NCBI RefSeq assembly: GCF_900114135.1
Contig: NZ_FORY01000013.1
Span: 1-64,000 of the forward strand
Direction of reading: 5' to 3'
DNA from: Celeribacter halophilus
Lineage (GTDB): Bacteria > Pseudomonadota > Alphaproteobacteria > Rhodobacterales > Rhodobacteraceae
DNA length: 64,000 nt
In this document: positions 55,389 through 64,000 of the stretch, piece after piece
Numbering within the stretch: position 1 is the stretch's first letter
How the letters are laid out: every line of letters starts with the position of its first letter
The notes under the pieces: model-generated
What the model was told of the DNA's origin: nothing
Seen by the model: only the letters and a program-made list of their open reading frames with translations
The model's database searches: none
Position numbers and translations under genes: made by a program

Positions 55389-58156
55389 TGTGGGTTCTGG
55401 GTCCGATCGGATTTACCGCGCCTTGGGCGTTGCTGGGACTTCTGGTCCTGCCGCTGCTCTGGCTCTTGCTGCGTGCCGTGCCGCCCGCACCGGTCAAACG
55501 CCGCTTTCCCGGTGTCGCGCTGTTGCTGGGTCTCAAGGATGAAGAGGTCGAGGCGGACCGCACCCCATGGTGGCTTTTGCTGTTGCGAATGCTCGCCGTG
55601 GCCGCGCTGGTCGTGGCCTTTGCGGGCCCTGTGCTCAACCCGCGTGTGGAGCGCGGCGGTTCGACCGACCCGCTGCTGGTGCTGATGGACGCAAGCTGGG
55701 CCTCCGCGCCGGATTGGTCCGTGCGTATGGGGCGGGTGTCGCAGGCGCTTGACGAGGCCGAAGCGGACGGGCGTGTGGTCTGTCTCCTGCCTGCCACGGC
55801 GCTTCCGGCGGAGGGCTGCGCCTTTCTCGCCCCTGCGGACTGGCGCTCGCGTCTGGCGGGACTTGCACCTGCGGGGTTTGCTCCTGACATGGATGCTTTG
55901 AGCGGTGTGGTCTCAGCCTTGCCGCAGGACGTGGAAACGCTCTGGCTCTCCGATGGTCTGGCCCGCGAGGGCCGTGCGGAGGTTCTTGCGGATTTGCAGG
56001 GCTTGGGGCCGGTCTCCGTCTTTGAAACCGCGCGGCCCATAATGGCGCTGGGCCCGTTGAGCCTGACCGAAGAGGGTGTGTCTGTGCCGGTTCTGCGTGC
56101 GGATGCCTCGGATGAGGCTTTGGTGACGCTTCTGGCGCATGGTCCCGATCCGGCTGGGGTGCCGCGTGTGCTGGACCGTCAGGAGGTTGTGTTACCTGCC
56201 GGTGCCGCCTCGGTGCCCGCCGTTTTTGACCTGCCGCCGGAACTGCGTGCCCGAGTGACACGGTTCGAGATCGAAGGTCTGCGCTCGGCAGGGGCGAAAC
56301 GGCTCACAGATGACAGTCTCAAACGCCGCGAAGTCGGTCTCGTCGTGGTGCGCGAAGGCGGCGAGGGGCTTCAGCTTTTGTCGCAACTCCACTACCTGCG
56401 TGCGGCGCTGGCGGGCAAGGCGGATGTGCTCGAAGGGGCGTTGCCTGATCTGATTCTGGCCAATCCCGATGTGATCATCCTTGCCGACGTGGCGCGGCTT
56501 TCCGGTGGCGAAGTGGCTGACCTTCTCGATTGGGTGAATGAGGGCGGAATGCTGCTGCGCTTTGCCGGACCCAATCTTGCCGCCTCCGATGTGGCGCGGG
56601 AGGGGGATGATCCCCTGATGCCCGTGCGGTTGCGTGCTGGCGGGCGCACATTGGGCGGTGCGATGAGCTGGGGCGAGCCGAAACGCCTGCGCCCCTTTGC
56701 CGAGACCTCGCCCTTTTACGGTCTGCCCGTGCCGGAAGATGTCGAAATCTCCGCGCAGGTCATGGCACAGCCCGACCCCGACCTCGCCAGCCGCGTGATC
56801 GCTACGTTGGAAGACGGCACGCCCTTGGTCACGCGCAAGGCGGTGGGGCAGGGGCAGGTGGTCCTGTTCCATGTCACGGCCAATGCCGAATGGTCTACCC
56901 TGCCTTTGTCGGGGCTGTTTGTCTCCATGCTCGACCGTCTGGCGGTGACATCGCGTGCGGCGATTCTCGATGCGGAGGATCTGGTCGGGCAGAGCTTGCA
57001 GCCGTTGCGGGTGATGGATGGGTTCGGACGGTTTGAAGACGCCGGAAACCTCCTGCCTGTGGCGGGTGAGGAGTTTGTATCTGCGCGGGCCTCAAACGCC
57101 ACCCCGCCGGGCCTGTATCAGGGGCGCGACAGCCTGCGCGCGCTCAATGTGCTGGCTGAGGGAGAGGCGCTTACGTCCATGCGCTGGCCCGCTGATGTTG
57201 TGGTGTCCGGTGTCGAGCACCGTGGCGAGCGGGTTTTGACTCCGTTGCTCTTGCTGGCGGCGCTGGCGATTCTGGCGACCGATCTGATCGCTTCGCTCTG
57301 GTTGTCGGGGCGTTTGTTCAGGGCGCGGGTTCTGTCCTCTGTGCTGGCGGCTGTGTTTGCAGCCACTCTGGCCACGCCTCAGGCTCGTGCGCAGGAAGTG
57401 CCGGACGATTTCGCGCTGCGGGCCGCGTCGGAACTGGTGCTGGCCTATGTGCGCACCGGCGATGCCGAATTGGACCGGATGTCCGAGGCGGGGCTTGCGG
57501 GCATTTCCAATGTGCTGACCATGCGCACCTCGGTGGAGCCTGCTGCGCCCGTTGGTGTGGATCTGGAGACCGACCCGCTGGGCTTCTTCCCGATGCTCTA
57601 CTGGCCGGTGACACCGGAGCAACCCATGCCTTCGGCGGCCGCCTATACCAAGCTCAACGCCTATCTGCGCACCGGTGGCGTGATTCTCTTTGACACGCGG
57701 GATGCCGATATTGCGGGCTTTGGCGCGGCCACGCCCAATGGCACCAAGCTGCAAGCCCTTGCCAGCCCGCTCGACATTCCCGCGCTTGAGCCGATCCCTG
57801 AAGATCACGTTCTCAACCGTGCCTTCTATCTCCTGCGGGAGTTTCCGGGCCGTCATGCCGGGGGCACGATCTGGGTCGAGGCCGCACCGGAGGGCGAATT
57901 GGCCGATGGCATGCCGTTTCGCAACCTCAACGACAATGTCACCCCGGTGATCGTCGGAGGTGGCGACTGGGCTGCGGCTTGGGCGATGGACGACAGCGGC
58001 GCGCCGCTTGTGCCTGTGGGGCGCGGTTTCTCCGGTGAGCATCAGCGTGAACTGTCCTATCGCTTCGGCGTCAATCTGGTGATCTATGTGCTGACCGGAA
58101 ATTACAAATCCGATCAGGTCCATGTTCCCGCACTTCTCGACAGGTTGGGCCAATGA
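55388..58156 (+). CDS. BatA-like/DUF4159 membrane protein
   Basis: 922 residues. N-terminal aerotolerance (BatA) region with two helices around residues 9-28 and 62-82, a large central region with VWA- and amidotransferase-like segments, another membrane helix near 620-640 followed by a signal-like A-R-A, and a C-terminal DUF4159 domain (Y-W-P-V-T-P-E-Q-P, G-G-V-I-L-F-D-T-R-D, N-R-A-F-Y-L-L-R-E-F-P-G-R). Start 55388 overlaps the DUF58 stop. Likely partner of the MoxR ATPase in the envelope. Confidence 0.88.
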   Translation: MWVLGPIGFTAPWALLGLLVLPLLWLLLRAVPPAPVKRRFPGVALLLGLKDEEVEADRTPWWLLLLRMLAVAALVVAFAGPVLNPRVERGGSTDPLLVLMDASWASAPDWSVRMGRVSQALDEAEADGRVVCLLPATALPAEGCAFLAPADWRSRLAGLAPAGFAPDMDALSGVVSALPQDVETLWLSDGLAREGRAEVLADLQGLGPVSVFETARPIMALGPLSLTEEGVSVPVLRADASDEALVTLLAHGPDPAGVPRVLDRQEVVLPAGAASVPAVFDLPPELRARVTRFEIEGLRSAGAKRLTDDSLKRREVGLVVVREGGEGLQLLSQLHYLRAALAGKADVLEGALPDLILANPDVIILADVARLSGGEVADLLDWVNEGGMLLRFAGPNLAASDVAREGDDPLMPVRLRAGGRTLGGAMSWGEPKRLRPFAETSPFYGLPVPEDVEISAQVMAQPDPDLASRVIATLEDGTPLVTRKAVGQGQVVLFHVTANAEWSTLPLSGLFVSMLDRLAVTSRAAILDAEDLVGQSLQPLRVMDGFGRFEDAGNLLPVAGEEFVSARASNATPPGLYQGRDSLRALNVLAEGEALTSMRWPADVVVSGVEHRGERVLTPLLLLAALAILATDLIASLWLSGRLFRARVLSSVLAAVFAATLATPQARAQEVPDDFALRAASELVLAYVRTGDAELDRMSEAGLAGISNVLTMRTSVEPAAPVGVDLETDPLGFFPMLYWPVTPEQPMPSAAAYTKLNAYLRTGGVILFDTRDADIAGFGAATPNGTKLQALASPLDIPALEPIPEDHVLNRAFYLLREFPGRHAGGTIWVEAAPEGELADGMPFRNLNDNVTPVIVGGGDWAAAWAMDDSGAPLVPVGRGFSGEHQRELSYRFGVNLVIYVLTGNYKSDQVHVPALLDRLGQ

Positions 58157-60216
58157 TCCGCGATATCGTCTTTTCCCCGCTCGTCCCGCTGCCCGTTCTT
58201 ATCGCTCTGGCCGGTCTCGTCACCGCTCTGGTGATCTTCGCGGCATGGCGCGGCCTGTCGGGCTGGGCGCTGCGGGCTGTGGCGGCGCTGGGCATTGTGG
58301 CCGCACTGGCCGGACCGTCACTCAAAGAGGAAACCCGCGAGCCGCTCTCGGATATTGTCTTCCTCGTCATCGACGAAAGCGCCTCCCAAGACCTCGCGGA
58401 CCGCCCCGCACAGATCATGCAGGCCCGCGCCGCGCTGGAGGCACGGATCACCGCCCTGCCCAATGTGGAACTGCGCGAGATCACCTTGGCGGATGCGCCG
58501 GACAATCAGGGCACGCTGTTGATGACCGCCCTGAGCGAAGCCATGGCCGACGAGCCGCGCGGGCGTCTGGCGGGGGCGGTCCTGCTCTCGGATGGCCAGC
58601 TTCACGATGTTGACCTCGCCCCCGATTTCCCCGCGCCTGTGCATCTCATGCTGACCGGCACGCCCGAGGACTGGGACCGCCGCCTTGTGATCGAGAGCGC
58701 GCCGAGCTTTGCCATCATGGGCGAGGAGGTGACGCTCAAACTCCGCGTCGAGGATCAGGGCGCGGCCCCCGAAGACATGACCACCAGCTCGATCCTGATT
58801 TCCATCGATGGCGACGCGCCGATGCGGTTCACCATTCCGGTCGGGCGCTCGATTGACCTGCCGTTAGTCCTGCCGCACGGGGGGATGAACGTGATCCAGT
58901 TCACCCTGCCCGAAGCCGAAGGCGAACTGACCACGCGCAACAACTCCGCGATGGTGCAGATCAACGGCGTGCGCGACCGCCTGCGTGTGCTTCTGGTCTC
59001 CGGCGAGCCGCACAATGGCGAGCGCACATGGCGCAACCTGCTGAAATCCGACCCGAGCGTTGATCTCGTGCATTTCACCATTCTGCGCCCGCCCTCGAAA
59101 CAGGACGGCGTGCCGGTCACGGAACTTTCGCTCATTGCCTTTCCAACCCGTGAATTGTTCATGGAAAAGGTCGATGATTTCGATCTGATCATTTTCGATC
59201 GCTACAAGCTGCGCGGCATCCTGCCCGCCTCCTATCTCGACAATATCGCACGCTATGTCGAACAAGGCGGCGCGGTGCTGTTTGCCGCAGGGCCGGATTT
59301 CGCCTCTGCCGACAGTCTCTATCGCTCGCCTTTGGCTCGGATCATTCCGGCCACGCCGACAGGGCGGGTGATCGAAGCCCCTTACCGCCCACGTCTCACC
59401 GATCTGGGCGCGCGCCATCCGGTGACGGAGGGGCTGGGTGGTCTGCAATTTGCCGATGACGAACCCGCATGGGGCCGCTGGTTCCGGCAGGTGGAGCTTG
59501 AACCGGAAGATCAGGCGGAAACCGTGATGTCGGGGATCGATGGGCGGCCCTTGCTGGTGCTGGACCGCGTGGGCGAGGGGCGCGTGGCCGTGCTTGGCTC
59601 CGATCATGCGTGGCTCTGGACGCGCGGTGTCGAGGGCGGCGGGCCGCAGCTTGAACTGCTGCGCCGCCTTGCGCACTGGATGATGAAAGAACCGGAACTG
59701 GAAGAAGAGGCGCTCACGGCCACCGCCGAGGGCAACACGCTCACCATCACACGGCGCAGCCTCACCGAAGGCGCGCGTTCCGTGACGGTCGAAGCGCCCG
59801 ATGGCACCGTGACCGAAGTGCCGATGGAAGAGGTCGCCCCCGGTCGCCATATGGCCGAGGTCACGGGCGGGGAGATGGGGCTGTATCGCCTGTCCGAAGG
59901 AGATCAGAGTGCGGTCATGGTGCTTGGTCCATCCGCACCGCGCGAATTCGAGGAAACCATTGCCACAGGGGACAAGCTGTCGCCGGTGATCAAGGCGCGT
60001 TCCGGCGGTGTTTTTGCGCTCTCTGACGGTGTGCCGCGTCTGCGTCTGGTCGAGGAGGGACGCGTTGCGGCTGGACGCGGCTGGTTCGGCATCACTCCGC
60101 GCGAGGCCTATGTGACCCAATCGACCCGTCTCACAGCGCTCTTGCCCGGCTGGCTCTGGCTGGTGCTTCTGGCGGGGCTGTCCGTGGCGGCGTGGCTGCG
60201 CGAAGGGCGGCGGTGA
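58153..60216 (+). CDS. Large membrane protein with VWA/amidotransferase-like core
   Basis: 687 residues. N-terminal helices about 9-30 and 38-55, a periplasmic domain beginning D-I-V-F-L-V-I-D-E-S-A-S (VWA-like MIDAS start), a class I amidotransferase-like segment around D-D-F-D-L-I-I-F-D-R-Y and G-G-A-V-L-F-A-A-G-P, and a C-terminal helix near 665-683. Last gene of the moxR operon (ATGA overlap at 58153). Function unknown; an envelope stress role is inferred from MoxR-VWA systems. Confidence 0.85.
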   Translation: MIRDIVFSPLVPLPVLIALAGLVTALVIFAAWRGLSGWALRAVAALGIVAALAGPSLKEETREPLSDIVFLVIDESASQDLADRPAQIMQARAALEARITALPNVELREITLADAPDNQGTLLMTALSEAMADEPRGRLAGAVLLSDGQLHDVDLAPDFPAPVHLMLTGTPEDWDRRLVIESAPSFAIMGEEVTLKLRVEDQGAAPEDMTTSSILISIDGDAPMRFTIPVGRSIDLPLVLPHGGMNVIQFTLPEAEGELTTRNNSAMVQINGVRDRLRVLLVSGEPHNGERTWRNLLKSDPSVDLVHFTILRPPSKQDGVPVTELSLIAFPTRELFMEKVDDFDLIIFDRYKLRGILPASYLDNIARYVEQGGAVLFAAGPDFASADSLYRSPLARIIPATPTGRVIEAPYRPRLTDLGARHPVTEGLGGLQFADDEPAWGRWFRQVELEPEDQAETVMSGIDGRPLLVLDRVGEGRVAVLGSDHAWLWTRGVEGGGPQLELLRRLAHWMMKEPELEEEALTATAEGNTLTITRRSLTEGARSVTVEAPDGTVTEVPMEEVAPGRHMAEVTGGEMGLYRLSEGDQSAVMVLGPSAPREFEETIATGDKLSPVIKARSGGVFALSDGVPRLRLVEEGRVAAGRGWFGITPREAYVTQSTRLTALLPGWLWLVLLAGLSVAAWLREGRR

Positions 60217-60454
60217 AGGGTCGGCGGTGAGGGCTTGTCGCCCGTCACCTGACGCTTGTTTCCGAACGCTTTCACATGGCACTCGCGCCGCCGGTTTCTC
60301 AGCAGGCGTAAAGCGCCGGACATGCTGGTGCCGGTGTGAATGTGGCGTGTGACTGTCGGGAAGGCCCCTTCGGACAGTGTCCTGCGGGTGCGGGCCAGTC
60401 GCGGGCCTTCCGCAATCAACCGATCTCTCCAGTCGATTGCGAAAGGCGTTAGCG

Positions 60455-61483
60455 TCAGAGGGCTTTCGCTTGGGCGAAAGACACAAGGCGTCGGGAGTTT
60501 TCGTCCCAAAGGTGAAGCCGGACACTGTGAAAGCTCTGACGGATCGTCATGCGGTTGCTTTCGGCCAGTTCCTTGTGATCGCGTAGCACTTCGGGCAGGC
60601 GATAGAAGGGGATGCGGCTATACAGGTGATGCACATGATGCACCCCGATATTGGCGCTCACCCATTGCAGCACCGGCGGCAGCACATAGTAGGAACTGCC
60701 CTTGAGCGCGGCGTCGTGCAACTGCCAGTCTTCTTCGCTGTCCCAATGTGTGGTCTCGAACTGGTGCTGGACATAGAACAGCCAGACCCCTGCCGTGGCC
60801 GCCAGCAATGTGGTGGGCAGGAAGATCAGCAGCACAGGGGCCAGCCCGCCGAAATACCAAACCAGCGCCACCCACAGGACAAGGGCGATATTTGTGCCCA
60901 TTGCGCTGATCCAGTATTTGACGCTGCCCATCAGGCCCAGCGGCAGTCTGTTTTGCAGGATGAACAGATAGCCCGGTCCAAGACAGAACAGGACAACAGG
61001 GTTGCGATACAGGCGGTAGAGCAATTTCTTGTGCGGCTTGAGAGCGCGGTATTCTGCCAGCGTCAGGGTCTGGATGTCGCCCACGCCACGGCGTCCGAGG
61101 TTGCCCGCCGAACTGTGGTGGATGGAATGCGAGCGCCGCCATACGTCATAGGGCGTCAGGGTAAGAACCCCGATCGTGCGCCCGATCCAGTCACTCAGGG
61201 TCCGGTTGCGAAAGAGCGATCCGTGTCCGCAATCGTGCTGGATGGCAAACAGGCGCAGCAGGAAGCCCGCGTTGAGCAGAGAGAGTGTGAAGGTCAGCCA
61301 GTAGCTGATCGACATGGACCACCATGCGAGGGCCCAGAGAATGAGGAATGGCCCCACAGTGACCGCAAGCTCGAAAGAGCTGCGGATCGGATCGGGATCA
61401 CGGTATTTCGCGAGAACTCTGGCCCATTTTTTAGCGGAATGGGCTTCGCTGCGCTGACTTGCAGCTTCGATTTGATCAAACAT
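60455..61483 (-). CDS. Membrane fatty acid desaturase
   Basis: 342 residues. Three histidine boxes: H83-D-C-G-H87, H119-S-I-H-H123 and H282-H-V-H-H286, with four or more helices between. Inserts double bonds into membrane lipid acyl chains using O2. Starts M-F-D-Q-I-E-A-A-S. Convergent with the moxR operon. The exact regiospecificity cannot be read from sequence. Confidence 0.9.
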   Translation of the reverse strand: MFDQIEAASQRSEAHSAKKWARVLAKYRDPDPIRSSFELAVTVGPFLILWALAWWSMSISYWLTFTLSLLNAGFLLRLFAIQHDCGHGSLFRNRTLSDWIGRTIGVLTLTPYDVWRRSHSIHHSSAGNLGRRGVGDIQTLTLAEYRALKPHKKLLYRLYRNPVVLFCLGPGYLFILQNRLPLGLMGSVKYWISAMGTNIALVLWVALVWYFGGLAPVLLIFLPTTLLAATAGVWLFYVQHQFETTHWDSEEDWQLHDAALKGSSYYVLPPVLQWVSANIGVHHVHHLYSRIPFYRLPEVLRDHKELAESNRMTIRQSFHSVRLHLWDENSRRLVSFAQAKAL

Positions 61484-61600
61484 CAGCTACTGTCATCTCT
61501 GGCGCTGGCTTTGTCAACGCAGAAACGGAGTGGGACAGGGGTGATGTCGTTTTTCGTTGCGTCGTGAGTGAGGGGGCAAGGGAGGGATTACGCATTCGTG

Positions 61601-61670
61601 AAAAGACCGGTCGCGGACACGGTCACGCGCGCTTTAAAAGACCGGTCGCGGACACGGTCACGCGCGCTTT
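61601..61670 (+). repeat. Perfect 35-bp tandem duplication
   Basis: Two identical 35-bp units, 61601-61635 and 61636-61670. Each begins AAAAGACCGGTC, contains the GACCGGTC palindrome and CGCGGACACGG, and ends CACGCGCGCTTT. Confidence 0.95.
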
Positions 61671-61680
61671 ACCTGACAGA

Positions 61681-61724
61681 TGCCCGACACATGTCCGACA
61701 GAAGTCCGACGTTTTGCCGACAGG
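61681..61724 (+). repeat. CCGAC repeat, four 11-bp units, copy B
   Basis: Units TGCCCGACACA, TGTCCGACAGA, AGTCCGACGTT, TTGCCGACAGG, with CCGAC at exact 11-bp spacing, starting 10 bp after the tandem duplication. Same architecture as copy A at 29582-29625. Confidence 0.8.
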
Positions 61725-61794
61725 GCATAATCGGGGCGAGCCGGTCCGGTTTGTGAGCCGATCCGGTCGCGCGTTGTTTGCGGTTTTCGGAGGG

Positions 61795-62490
61795 TTAGGT
61801 TTCGTCGCTGAGCAGGATTTCACGCGAGGTAGAGGCAAACTCCCGCCGCAGCATGATGAAGATCACCAAGGTGCCGCCAAGCAAAAGCCCCTCCGGTCCC
61901 AACAGCCATGACAGCGCGCCCAAAGCGAAATAAATCCCGCGAATTCCGGCATTAAAGGCGCGGGCCGCTGTGATGTTGAGTTCGCCAGCCTTGCGTGCGC
62001 GGGGGAGGGCTTGGGGGTCGGCTTCATCGTTGCTGACCGAGGCCATCACCACGCCGCAATAGCCGAAGAGACGGTTCGACCAGATGAATTTCAGAAAGGC
62101 GTTTGTGATGAAAAACAGCGCCAGAAGGATTTTCACCTCCCATATGATTGCAGGCGCATCCAGCGCCAGATCCCGCGCCACACCACTCAATCGCTCCGCA
62201 TTTGAAATCGCCGCCAGCCCGCCACCAATCGCGATCAGGCAGGCCGAAGCGAGAAAGGATGTGCCCTCCCGCAGCGTTGCAAGCACGGTGGCATCAAAGA
62301 TGCGGGGTTTGCGGGTGATCATATGGACCATCCACTCGCGCCGGTAGTCGGCGACAAGCACGGAGGTTGAAATCCGCTTTTTTGGCGGATTCTCGATCAC
62401 ATAGCCCAGAATGCCCCACGCCGAGAGCAGGTAGATTACGGCGAGGCCGTCGAGCACGGTGAAATATCGAAGCTGATCAAAGAGTTCCAT
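61795..62490 (-). CDS. DUF599 membrane protein
   Basis: 231 residues, about four helices (near 12-30, 75-92, 115-135, 190-215). W-M-x-x-M-I-T-R-K-P-R-I-F-D-A and N-A-E-R-L-S-G-type sequences fit DUF599. Function unknown. Start 62490 (M-E-L-F-D-Q) by family; no strong ribosome site, so a start at 62520 remains possible. Confidence 0.82.
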   Translation of the reverse strand: MELFDQLRYFTVLDGLAVIYLLSAWGILGYVIENPPKKRISTSVLVADYRREWMVHMITRKPRIFDATVLATLREGTSFLASACLIAIGGGLAAISNAERLSGVARDLALDAPAIIWEVKILLALFFITNAFLKFIWSNRLFGYCGVVMASVSNDEADPQALPRARKAGELNITAARAFNAGIRGIYFALGALSWLLGPEGLLLGGTLVIFIMLRREFASTSREILLSDET

Positions 62491-62534
62491 GTGTGCAGCA
62501 TTACGCAAGAGCATCGCCCTTGTCACATCTAAAA

Positions 62535-62557
62535 ATTGGTTATAAAATCTGACCAAT
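62535..62557. promoter_or_regulatory. Putative FadR-family operator, site 2
   Basis: ATTGGT (62535-62540), 11 bp, ACCAAT (62552-62557), a perfect inverted repeat 15 bp before the glcD ATG and overlapping a TATAAAAT -10-like sequence. Same half-site and spacing as site 1 at 39135-39157. Confidence 0.55.
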
Positions 62558-62572
62558 AGGAGAGGAGCCCCC

Positions 62573-64000
62573 ATGGATATGCCAGCCCCGAATTCGGGCA
62601 TACAAGCCCGAAAGCCGGAGATTGCACGCCGTCTCCGTGCTGTGCTCCCGCCGGATGCGGTGATTGAAGCACAGGAAGAATTAAAAGCCTATGAATGCGA
62701 CGCGCTGACGGCCTACCGCTGTCCGCCGCTTCTGGCTGTTTTGCCGGAAACGACAGAGCAGGTCGCGCAGATCATGGCCATCTGTCATGACATCGGTGTG
62801 CCTGTGGTGCCGCGTGGCGCGGGGACTTCTTTGGCGGGCGGGGCCTTGCCCACGGAGGATGCGGTGATTCTCGGCGTGGCGCGGCTGCGTGATGTTCTGG
62901 AGATCAACACGGACGACCGCTATATCCGCGTGCAAACAGGCATGACCAACCTTGCCGTGAGTGCTGCTGTCGAGGACGAGGGCTTTTTCTACGCTCCCGA
63001 TCCGTCCAGCCAGCTGGCCTGCGCGATTGCGGGCAATATCGCGATGAATTCCGGCGGCGCGCATTGTCTCAAATACGGGGTGACGACGAATAACCTTCTG
63101 GGCGTGACGATGGTCATGGCCGATGGGGATATTGTCGAGATCGGTGGCGCGGAGATGGAGGCCGCCGGACTTGACCTTCTGGGGCTGATCTGCGGGTCCG
63201 AAGGGCAATTGGGGATCGTGACAGAGGCGACCCTGCGTATTCTGCCAAAACCCGAAGGGGCGCGGCCTGTGCTCTTGGGTTTTGACAGCAACGAAGTGGC
63301 AGGGGCCTGTGTGGCCGACATCATCCGCTCCGGTCTGATCCCCGTGGCAATCGAATTCATGGACCGCCCCATCATCCGCGCAACCGAAGAGTTTTCGGGC
63401 GCGGGCTATCCCGATTGCGAGGCGCTTTTGATTGTCGAGGTCGAAGGCTCCGCACAGGAAATAGACGACCAGCTTGCCCGCATTGTCGAGATTGCGAAAC
63501 GGCATGATCCGGTCACGATCCGCGAAAGCGAAAGCGCGGAAGAAAGCGCCCGCATCTGGCTTGGTCGCAAATCGGCCTTTGGTGCGATGGGGCAACGTGG
63601 TGACTATATCTGCCTCGACGGCACGATTCCGGTGGGCGAATTGCCTTCCGTGCTGACGCGTATCGCGGAACTGGGTGCGCAATACGGCCATATGGTTGGC
63701 AATGTGTTCCACGCGGGCGACGGGAATATGCACCCTTTGATCCTGTATAATGCCAATGAGCCGGGGCAGCTGGAAAGCGCGGAACAGCTTGGTGCGGAGA
63801 TTTTGAAACTCTGCGTCGATGCTGGCGGCTGTTTGACCGGAGAGCATGGTGTCGGGGTCGAGAAACGCGAGTTGATGACGCATCAGTTCGCCCCTGTTGA
63901 TCTGGAGGCGCAGATGGACGTCAAGGACGTGTTCGATCCGGCATGGCTTCTGAACCCTGCGAAGGTCTTTCCGCTCGCGGTCAGTGCATCGCGGAGGACG
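62573..64000 (+). CDS. glcD: Glycolate oxidase subunit GlcD, 5' part
   Basis: At least 476 residues, open to the window end (a full GlcD is about 480-500). FAD-binding PCMH domain with V-V-P-R-G-A-G-T-S-L-A-G-G-A (about 80-93) and A-G-N-I-A-M-N-S-G-G-A-H-C-L-K-Y-G-V-T-T-N, then the FAD-oxidase C domain with N-V-F-H-A-G-D-G-N-M-H-P and T-G-E-H-G-V-G-V-E-K. ATG 62573 has AGGAGAGGAG. Oxidises glycolate or D-lactate; glcE and glcF would be expected next, outside the window. Confidence 0.93.
   Translation, partial: MDMPAPNSGIQARKPEIARRLRAVLPPDAVIEAQEELKAYECDALTAYRCPPLLAVLPETTEQVAQIMAICHDIGVPVVPRGAGTSLAGGALPTEDAVILGVARLRDVLEINTDDRYIRVQTGMTNLAVSAAVEDEGFFYAPDPSSQLACAIAGNIAMNSGGAHCLKYGVTTNNLLGVTMVMADGDIVEIGGAEMEAAGLDLLGLICGSEGQLGIVTEATLRILPKPEGARPVLLGFDSNEVAGACVADIIRSGLIPVAIEFMDRPIIRATEEFSGAGYPDCEALLIVEVEGSAQEIDDQLARIVEIAKRHDPVTIRESESAEESARIWLGRKSAFGAMGQRGDYICLDGTIPVGELPSVLTRIAELGAQYGHMVGNVFHAGDGNMHPLILYNANEPGQLESAEQLGAEILKLCVDAGGCLTGEHGVGVEKRELMTHQFAPVDLEAQMDVKDVFDPAWLLNPAKVFPLAVSASRRT

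Larger units (their letters stand above)
61484..61794. other. Repeat-bearing intergenic region
   Basis: 311 bp without a gene, containing a 35-bp perfect tandem duplication (61601-61670) and a four-unit CCGAC array (61681-61724), each listed separately. The desaturase promoter lies at its left end. Confidence 0.7.

Overview
The window looks like a chromosomal segment of a marine alphaproteobacterium of the family Rhodobacteraceae (Roseobacter group). The support is the alphaproteobacterial atpI-atpB-atpE-atpF'-atpF cluster without the F1 genes, a MipZ division ATPase, a rpsP-rimM-trmD-rplS-rpmE block, Rhodobacteraceae-type DUF1127, DUF2478, GT14/DUF5928 and DUF4159 proteins, and high GC outside the accessory left end. 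Genus is not assigned.

Left end (1-3485) is accessory. An IS3-family element runs off the left edge and interrupts a tyrosine recombinase whose gene abuts tRNA-Ser(GCT), so a tRNA-targeted island has decayed here. Right of the tRNA lie a low-GC orphan HTH gene and a degenerate second IS3 element, directly against the rplB leader.

Ribosomal block (3486-13334): rplB-rpsS-rplV-rpsC-rplP end at a strong terminator. A voltage-gated sodium channel gene, a TIGR02466-type oxygenase, a non-haem-type bacterioferritin and a secreted protein interrupt the canonical S10 order. Then come rpmC-rpsQ-rplN-rplX-rplE-rpsN-rpsH-rplF-rplR-rpsE-rpmD and a second terminator; rplO and secY do not follow.

13335-25370: DUF1127 and a 42-residue companion; a ugpBAEC glycerol-3-phosphate ABC operon whose last gene is an EEP-family phosphohydrolase where enterobacteria carry ugpQ; a 2OG-oxygenase-like protein lacking its first iron-binding His; tusA; mobA; DUF2478; a YbiB/TrpD2-like gene preceded by a highly structured RNA with a terminator and anti-Shine-Dalgarno loop; small membrane proteins; mipZ.

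25630-31857: the minus-strand translation and RNA-modification block ffh, GNAT, chorismate mutase, rpsP, bluB-like, rimM, trmD, rplS, rpmE, with a structured ffh leader.

32054-53380: glycosyltransferase, LysR, DMT exporter, ArsR, F0 ATP synthase genes, FadR-family regulator, OmpA lipoprotein, Ada-like alkyltransferase, nth with a coupled sugar kinase, polA, zinc-finger protein, orphan ABC ATPase, HIT protein, divergent GT14/sulfotransferase pair, secreted protein, CDF transporter, Hyi-like isomerase and DUF1285.

53470-64000: moxR-DUF58-DUF4159-membrane protein operon, fatty acid desaturase, an intergenic region with a perfect 35-bp tandem duplication and a helically phased CCGAC repeat (second copy near 29.6 kb), DUF599, and glcD running off the right edge behind an operator-like palindrome also found before the FadR-family gene.
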